Part shown: positions 58,563 through 64,000 of the stretch, piece after piece
Layout: the number at the start of each line of letters is the position of its first letter
How positions within the stretch are numbered: the first letter of the stretch is position 1
Origin: RUG11690 sp045616665
GTDB lineage: Bacteria > Bacteroidota > Bacteroidia > Bacteroidales > WCHB1-69
Assembly (NCBI GenBank): GCA_045616665.1
Contig: JAZLHE010000085.1
Location: forward strand, 4,298-68,297
Direction of reading: 5' to 3'
Length of the DNA: 64,000 nucleotides
Notes under the pieces: model-generated
The model's input: the letters and a program-made list of their open reading frames with translations, nothing else
Databases searched by the model: none
Told to the model about the DNA's origin: nothing
Program-made: the position numbers and the translations under genes

Positions 58563-59549
58563 TTAGTTGTTGTCAATAATTTGGAATAATTTGTCCAATT
58601 TCGGGGTGAGGATGATTTCGGTACGACGGTTTTTGGCGCGGGCCGCGGCACTGTCGTTGTCTTCGATGGGGGAGTATTCGCTTCTGCCTGATGCTGACAA
58701 ACGGGAAGGAGCAATCGTGCTGTTTTTCAACAGTGCCTTGACCACTGCCGTGGCTCTCATCACGCTCAAATCCCAATTGTCCTTGATTTGACCATTGCCT
58801 TTGTACGGAACATTGTCGGTATGACCTTCAATCAACACGGAAATTTCGTTTTCGTTTTCCAAAACTTCCGCCAATTTTGAAATGGCCTGCTGTCCTTCCG
58901 CATTGATGGTCCAGCTGCCGGAAGCAAACAGCAATTTGTCGTCCATAGAAACATAAACCTTGCCGTTTTTCTCCGAAACATTCAAGCCACTGCCTTCGAA
59001 TCCTTTCAAAGCTTCGCTAACCGTAGATTTCAATTTCTTGACTTCGGCGTCTTTCTGATCCAGAATTTTTTGAAGTTCGTTCAAACGGGCTTCTTTGTCG
59101 CTCAATTCAATAGCGGCGAGGTTGAGTTCGTCTCTTTGGGTATTGATTTCAGCTTCCCTTTCATTCAACTGGGTCTTGATTTTTTCAATGTCGCTCAACA
59201 ATTTGTTGACCTGCGTGTTGCTGCTCATATTGAGTTCGGCAAATTGCTTGAGCAATTCGTCATAATCACGTATGGCCTTGGCCAAATCCTTTTCCGATTG
59301 AGCCAGACGCTTGCTGAGGGTCAACGTGTCGTTGGTCAGTTCCTTCACCTTGACCTTTAATTGCTCAACCTGCTGTTCCAATTGCTTGTTGGCATTCACC
59401 GTGTTGATGTTGTCCTGGTTGAGAACAGCGAGATTGTCGGAACAGGTTTTGTAACTTTCTTCCAATTCGGCGTACTTTTGTTTGGAAACACAGCCCGCAC
59501 ATAAAATTCCGGCTGCTAATAATCCTGAAATCAGTAATTTAACTTTCAT
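58563..59549 (-). CDS. OmpA family lipoprotein with coiled coil
   Basis: 328 residues. The lipoprotein signal ends at LCAGC (Cys 19). Residues about 25-185 form a long coiled coil (KQLEQQVEQLKVKVKELTNDTLTLSKRL). The C-terminal OmpA/peptidoglycan-binding domain has LLFASGSWTINAEGQQAISKLAEVL, IEGHTDNVPYKG, NWDLSVMRATAVVKALL and NRRTEIIL. It anchors the outer membrane to peptidoglycan. It is upstream of mutY on the same strand. Confidence 0.93.
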   Translation of the reverse strand: MKVKLLISGLLAAGILCAGCVSKQKYAELEESYKTCSDNLAVLNQDNINTVNANKQLEQQVEQLKVKVKELTNDTLTLSKRLAQSEKDLAKAIRDYDELLKQFAELNMSSNTQVNKLLSDIEKIKTQLNEREAEINTQRDELNLAAIELSDKEARLNELQKILDQKDAEVKKLKSTVSEALKGFEGSGLNVSEKNGKVYVSMDDKLLFASGSWTINAEGQQAISKLAEVLENENEISVLIEGHTDNVPYKGNGQIKDNWDLSVMRATAVVKALLKNSTIAPSRLSASGRSEYSPIEDNDSAAARAKNRRTEIILTPKLDKLFQIIDNN

Positions 59550-59728
59550 TTTTTGTCGTTTTATATATTCCCTTATCTTATTTTCGATTAATTTTAATGC
59601 AGATAATTAATCTGCTGCAAAAATAATGACATATAGAATATGATAATGTGCGGACATAAAAAGTAATCAACAATGAAAGTTTAATTAAAGAAGAATGTGG
59701 GTTTAGAAATTTTGGGGCAAATTCTGAA

Positions 59729-59960
59729 TCAATGTGTTAACAGTGAAACGGCCTTTTCGAGATATTGCCGGTCTGTTTCGTCAAAGGTGTCCAATTCCTT
59801 GCTGTCGATATCCAATACAGCTATGATTTGCTGGATTTCTACCACCCCGCACTTCCACTCCTGGCAATGAGGGGAACTGACACCGTTTCCCTCATTTTCA
59901 CCCACTGCCACAATAGCCTCCTTCCATAATTTCCCTCCTTTTAAGGAATTGATGCATATA
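59729..59960 (-). pseudogene. GAF-domain (free methionine sulfoxide reductase-like) remnant
   Basis: The minus-strand frame reads GENEGNGVSSPHCQEWKCGVVEIQQ, then IIAVLDIDSKELDTFDETDRQYLEKAVSLL and a stop. The second part is the conserved C-terminus of GAF-type fRMsr proteins (LDIDSxxxxxFDExDxxxLE). No start codon or N-terminal half is found; about 100 residues are missing. The remaining parts of 59550-60122 show no other gene. Confidence 0.65.
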
Positions 59961-60122
59961 GGGGAAAAAGGAAAATTTTCTTGATTGTTTTCAATGTTGC
60001 ATTGGTGATAACTAAATGCAGAAAGAATATTTTCTGTAAAAAAAAAACATTAATTTTGCAAAATAAAATAAGAAAGAAAAGAGAAAAAGAGGCGAAGAAA
60101 AAAGTTTTAAGTATTTGATATT

Positions 60123-61622
60123 ATGGCAAATTCTTTGAAAAAACTGGCAGGTCAGACTGCTATTTACGGACTGAGTAGTATTATCGGGCGTTTCCTCAAT
60201 TATTTGTTGGTTCCTTTGTACACCTATAAAATAACGGCTGCGTCGGGCGGATATGGCGTGGTGACCAATATTTACGCCTATACGGCATTTTTGCTGGTCT
60301 TGCTGACCTTCGGAATGGAAACGACATTTTTCTATTTTGCCAATCGCGAGGATACGGATTCCAACAAGGTCTTTTCCACCGCGGCGAGTGCGGTGGGGGC
60401 GGTGGCCATCCTGTTTTGGGGTTGTTGTACAATGTTTAATGTCCCGATTGCTACGGCGTTGGGTTATGCCGAACATCCCGAATACATCAAGATTATGGCC
60501 ACGGTGGTGGCCTTGGATGCTTTTCAGGCCATACTTTTTGCCCTGCTTCGATTTAAAGACAAGGCAATCAAGTTCGTGACACTGAAATTGGCATTCATCT
60601 TCTGCAATATCGGTCTCAACCTTTTTGTCTTTTTGTTGGCTCCCTCGCTCTCTGTTCACTTCCCGACATTAATGTCTTGGTACAATCCTGATTATCAGGT
60701 CGGATATATTTTTATTGTGAACTTGATTTGTACGGCGGGCGTTACCGTTGGCTTCATCCCCGAATTACGACTGATGAAGTTTCACGTGGATGGGAAACTG
60801 CTCAAACAAATGTTGCGATATACCTGGCCCTTGTTGCTGTTTGGCATTATCGGCATCTTGAATCAGGTGGCCGATAAGATTTGCTATCGCTTTATCGTCC
60901 CCGGACAAGAAGGCGAGGTGCAGTTGGGTATTTATGGTGCTTGTGTTAAGATTGCGATGATCATTGCCATTTTCACGCAGGCATTTCGCTATGCTTACGA
61001 GCCTTTCGTGTTTGGTGGACAACGGGATAAGAACAGTCCCGAAATGCAGGCCAAGGTGATGAAATATTTCGTGATGACGACTTTGCTGGCTTTTTTGCTG
61101 GTCGTGATGTATATTGACATTCTCAAATATATTATTTCTGAGAGTTATTGGGAGGGTTTGAAGGTCGTTCCCATTGTGATGATGGCGGAAATCTTTATGG
61201 GTATCTATTTCAATCTTTCTTTCTGGTATAAATTGAATAAACAAACCTGGTGGGGCGCAATCTTTTCTGCCATCGGCTGTGCGGCTTTGTTAACCATCAA
61301 TTTCATCTTCGTTCCCCGTTATGGTTATATGGCTTGTGCTTGGGGCGGTTTTGCCGGTTATGGCATCTGTATGCTGCTTTCTTATATCGTGGGACAAATC
61401 AAGGCACCGGTTCCGTATAAGCTCAAACCGATTTTTGGCTATTTCGCACTGGCCGTGGCTTTATATTTTGTCAGCGTTTTCGTGTGCCCATCCCATATTG
61501 TTTGGCGTCTTGTTTTGAATACGGGATTGCTATTGGTATATGTCGCCGCGATATTGTTTTTCGAAAGAGAATTGGTTCAGCAGGTGGCAAGTGGTCTGAA
61601 ACGAAAATTCCTCAAGAAATAA
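60123..61622 (+). CDS. Oligosaccharide flippase family protein (Wzx-like)
   Basis: 499 residues with about 13-14 membrane segments spread over the whole length and few charged loops. The start MANSLKKLAGQTAIYGLSSIIGRFLNYLLVPLYTYKI is typical of polysaccharide-biosynthesis (Wzx/MurJ-like) flippases; TFGMETTFFYFANRE and YAYEPFVF follow. It probably moves lipid-linked oligosaccharides across the inner membrane for capsule or O-antigen assembly. No glycosyltransferase genes are adjacent, so the substrate is open. Confidence 0.9.
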   Translation: MANSLKKLAGQTAIYGLSSIIGRFLNYLLVPLYTYKITAASGGYGVVTNIYAYTAFLLVLLTFGMETTFFYFANREDTDSNKVFSTAASAVGAVAILFWGCCTMFNVPIATALGYAEHPEYIKIMATVVALDAFQAILFALLRFKDKAIKFVTLKLAFIFCNIGLNLFVFLLAPSLSVHFPTLMSWYNPDYQVGYIFIVNLICTAGVTVGFIPELRLMKFHVDGKLLKQMLRYTWPLLLFGIIGILNQVADKICYRFIVPGQEGEVQLGIYGACVKIAMIIAIFTQAFRYAYEPFVFGGQRDKNSPEMQAKVMKYFVMTTLLAFLLVVMYIDILKYIISESYWEGLKVVPIVMMAEIFMGIYFNLSFWYKLNKQTWWGAIFSAIGCAALLTINFIFVPRYGYMACAWGGFAGYGICMLLSYIVGQIKAPVPYKLKPIFGYFALAVALYFVSVFVCPSHIVWRLVLNTGLLLVYVAAILFFERELVQQVASGLKRKFLKK

Positions 61623-61642
61623 AATCGTTATTCGTTATTTTT

Positions 61643-64000
61643 TTATTGTTCTTGTTCTATTATTGTTTGATAGAGTCTGAATAATTCAGTAACAATTTGA
61701 GATTCATCGTTAGATGATAGAGTTGTTGCATTGAAACCGTATGCGGCCATCACGGCACGGTCATTTTCATTATGGGCTTTGCGCAGCTCGGGTGGCATAG
61801 TTACTTCGTCGTACAAGTCGGCCAACGAACTGTCGGGATATTTTGCGCGTACATCCAGTATGGCCTGTGCCGTCTGCTCGATTTTAGCTTTCTGCTCTTC
61901 GGTTGGTGTTGGCCACGGGAAGTTGTTATAGACGATGTCCTTCGAATAGCGATAACGCATTTCCAGCCTTCCGCAAACCACGCGCATCCACGCCATGTGG
62001 ACGTTGGAGGTCAAAATGCCGAAATGGTAGAGCGTGGCGTTGGGTGCTAATCTAATAGCATTACTGCAAAAAATGTCAGGTGTTAAAAATCCAATTGGAG
62101 TATATCTTCTTCTTTCTGATGAAGTTTCAGGAATAACGATATAATTTCCTTGGGGCATATTTTCAACGTGAAAGCGAGTGGGCTTGTCCGCCAATTTTCG
62201 AGTTCCTTCGCTTTTGCTTGACAGACGGAAAGTTCTGACGGCTTGGACACGCTTCAAGCATTCTGGCATTGACCGTATTTCGGCTGGCGTACAATCTCCC
62301 AGCCAAAGACAATACCTATGCCATCCGTTAATGAATTCATCTGCCCCTATCCATTTTCTAAAATAAGATTCCGATTTCGGTTCCTTCTTAATAAAATCAA
62401 GCATTTCTTCTTCGGTGAACAAATAATTGCCGTCATCGATGGGCTTATTCCCGATTCCTATTTCCGGCACGTCGCACAACGGCTTTTTTCTGCTTTCAAT
62501 CCAAGTCGCAGGCGCATCAATCAAGTAGGGATTGAGATTCCTTGCCAGAATTGGTTCTGAAGATTCTGCATATAGTGTTTTCGTTATGCATCCGCAAGTT
62601 GAGAATCCAATGATTACACAATGTACGTGGGCCTTCAAATTTGACTCGCTGTCCCAACGAAAAGTGCGGTAGGCAAAATCTATCTGTACGCCGAAATCCT
62701 CAAACAGGGGTTTCCAAAGATTGGCGACCTGCTCGCCCTGGGTAATGCTGTTGGTTGAGACCAAAGCCGAATGGGTGTTGTTCCCACACATCAATTTGGC
62801 AGCTTTGAAATACCAAGCAGACACATAATCCATATTCCCAATATTTTTCCACTTCTTACCAAAAACATCAATCAGGTCTTGTTTTTGTTTTTCATTCATC
62901 AGTCTTGCCCCCACGAAAGGCGGGTTTCCCATAATGTAATCAAAATCCACATGATATGTTTCAATTTCTTTGCGTTTGGGGTATAGGTTGATTTTATCGC
63001 TGTACAAGTCAATGCTGTTGTATTGCAAAGCCGATTCTCCCACAACTGATACAGGGGCTTCATGTAAAGGATAGACATTGGTTTGGTTCGCAATGATAGT
63101 CTGGCGCTCCTCCGTCACCTCCCACTCAGTCCACGACAAGCGCAACGCATTGCCCTCCTTGATGTTGTGATAGCTTTTCAGCGGTAGCATATCCAGGTCG
63201 AAATCGACGATGGAGGAGGTTTCCTTCAGCATCTGGCTTTCCGCAATCCACAAGGCCGTGGTGGCGGTGGCAACGGCGAAGTCGTTGATTTCGATGCCGT
63301 AAAACTGATGAATGGACACCTTGACAGGATTGGTTTCCTCAAGTCCCATTTTCACCTGGCCCTTGGTTTGAATAAGAATGGCTTCGTTTTCCAGACGGCG
63401 CAGCGACAGGTAGGTTTCGGTCAGGAAGTTACCGCTGCCACAGGCGGGGTCCAGAAACTTCAACTTGGAAAGTTTCTCTTGAAATTCCGCGGCACGCTTG
63501 GCACGCACTTTTTCCACTTTCTCGGCTTTGATGTCGTCCAATTCCTTTCGCAAGTCGTTGAAGAACAAGGGGTCGATTACCTTGTGAATGTTTTCTATGG
63601 AGGTGTAGTGCATTCCTCCCGACCGGCGTGTCTCGGGATTCAGCGTAGATTCAAACACCGCCCCGAAGATGGTCGGACTGATTTCGCTCCAGTCAAAATT
63701 GTCCGATGCCTTTTCCAGAATCAATGCACGTAGTTCGTCGTCGAAATTGGGGATTTCTATGTTTCGGTCAGTGAATAGTCCTCCGTTTACGTAAGGGAAA
63801 GCCGCTAATTCTACGTCGAGATAGGGGTCTCGTTCTTCAATTTTTGTGTCAAGAACTTTAAATAAATCTATTAACGCACGACGGAAATTTCGGTTGTCAA
63901 AACCTGACATATAGTCGTGGAACATATTGCGTTTCCCAAATACGCCTGCATCTTCGGCATACAGGCAGAAGACCAAACGGACGCAAAGCATATTCAAACT
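61643..64000 (-). CDS. Type IIG restriction-modification enzyme (MmeI-like), N-terminus outside the window
   Basis: At least 784 residues are visible; the 5' end lies beyond 64000. Present are the helical spacer (LVFCLYAEDAGVFGKRNMFHDYM), the methyltransferase domain with motif I LDPACGSGNFLTETYLSL and motif IV GNPPFVGARLM, a target-recognition part, and the C-terminal SSLADLYDEVTMPPELRKAHNENDRAVMAAYGF. The N-terminal nuclease domain would lie upstream. Such single-chain enzymes cut DNA and methylate one adenine. The specificity cannot be read from the sequence. It converges with the flippase gene (21 bp between). Confidence 0.85.
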   Translation of the reverse strand, partial: SLNMLCVRLVFCLYAEDAGVFGKRNMFHDYMSGFDNRNFRRALIDLFKVLDTKIEERDPYLDVELAAFPYVNGGLFTDRNIEIPNFDDELRALILEKASDNFDWSEISPTIFGAVFESTLNPETRRSGGMHYTSIENIHKVIDPLFFNDLRKELDDIKAEKVEKVRAKRAAEFQEKLSKLKFLDPACGSGNFLTETYLSLRRLENEAILIQTKGQVKMGLEETNPVKVSIHQFYGIEINDFAVATATTALWIAESQMLKETSSIVDFDLDMLPLKSYHNIKEGNALRLSWTEWEVTEERQTIIANQTNVYPLHEAPVSVVGESALQYNSIDLYSDKINLYPKRKEIETYHVDFDYIMGNPPFVGARLMNEKQKQDLIDVFGKKWKNIGNMDYVSAWYFKAAKLMCGNNTHSALVSTNSITQGEQVANLWKPLFEDFGVQIDFAYRTFRWDSESNLKAHVHCVIIGFSTCGCITKTLYAESSEPILARNLNPYLIDAPATWIESRKKPLCDVPEIGIGNKPIDDGNYLFTEEEMLDFIKKEPKSESYFRKWIGADEFINGWHRYCLWLGDCTPAEIRSMPECLKRVQAVRTFRLSSKSEGTRKLADKPTRFHVENMPQGNYIVIPETSSERRRYTPIGFLTPDIFCSNAIRLAPNATLYHFGILTSNVHMAWMRVVCGRLEMRYRYSKDIVYNNFPWPTPTEEQKAKIEQTAQAILDVRAKYPDSSLADLYDEVTMPPELRKAHNENDRAVMAAYGFNATTLSSNDESQIVTELFRLYQTIIEQEQ

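Overview
The window looks like a chromosomal segment of an uncultured, probably gut-associated Bacteroidales bacterium. Evidence seen: many genes are preceded by the Bacteroidetes -7 box TAnnTTTG, start regions lack strong Shine-Dalgarno sites, coding regions are moderately AT-rich, and many gene families are typical of the order (Omp28-like lipoprotein, DUF2147, SIMPL, EFR1, CXXX-repeat peptide maturation). The species cannot be fixed from the sequence alone.

Layout. 1-1.9 kb: end of a radical-SAM CXXX-repeat peptide locus running straight into tatA and tatC. 2.0-4.3 kb: dnaK behind a textbook sigma-54 (-24/-12) promoter. 4.4-6.9 kb: an EcoRV-like restriction-modification pair that abuts the surviving 3' half of an iron-containing alcohol dehydrogenase gene. 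7.2-25.7 kb: mostly ordinary chromosome, with lipoproteins, pepD, cutC, a transglutaminase-like lipoprotein, tRNA-Glu, a cobalamin adenosyltransferase, EFR1 and GNAT, interrupted by families of short intergenic repeats. Within it, a Nudix/winged-helix (NrtR-like) protein lies beside a vWA/macro-like protein whose promoter carries three copies of an operator-like motif.

26-39.8 kb is the accessory heart of the window. It holds six AAA/DUF4143-type ATPase genes (one truncated), a candidate rod-shaped ncRNA, a new-looking radical-SAM RiPP locus with a 39-residue, two-cysteine precursor, and a RAYT transposase whose palindromes lie around and inside its own gene. Two patterns tie the ATPases together. 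Copies of the 3' end of a neighbouring gene are left at the cassette borders (an HTH gene in one array, a small PH-like gene in the other). Each of the five complete ATPase genes also has its own short direct-repeat array upstream of its promoter, with a period of 23 bp or 32-33 bp. I know of no description of this arrangement; it is the strongest candidate for an undescribed system here.

40-64 kb returns to core genome: an MMPL/RND exporter, valS, topoisomerase IV subunit A, a di-heme peroxidase, dtd, tRNA-Ser, lpxD, a stand-alone lpxC (no FabZ fusion), rpsA, mutY, an OmpA lipoprotein and a polysaccharide flippase. A type IIG (MmeI-like) restriction-modification enzyme is cut by the window end. 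Several genes are decaying: the alcohol dehydrogenase, a DUF985 cupin, a GAF-domain gene, an Omp28-like gene and one ATPase.
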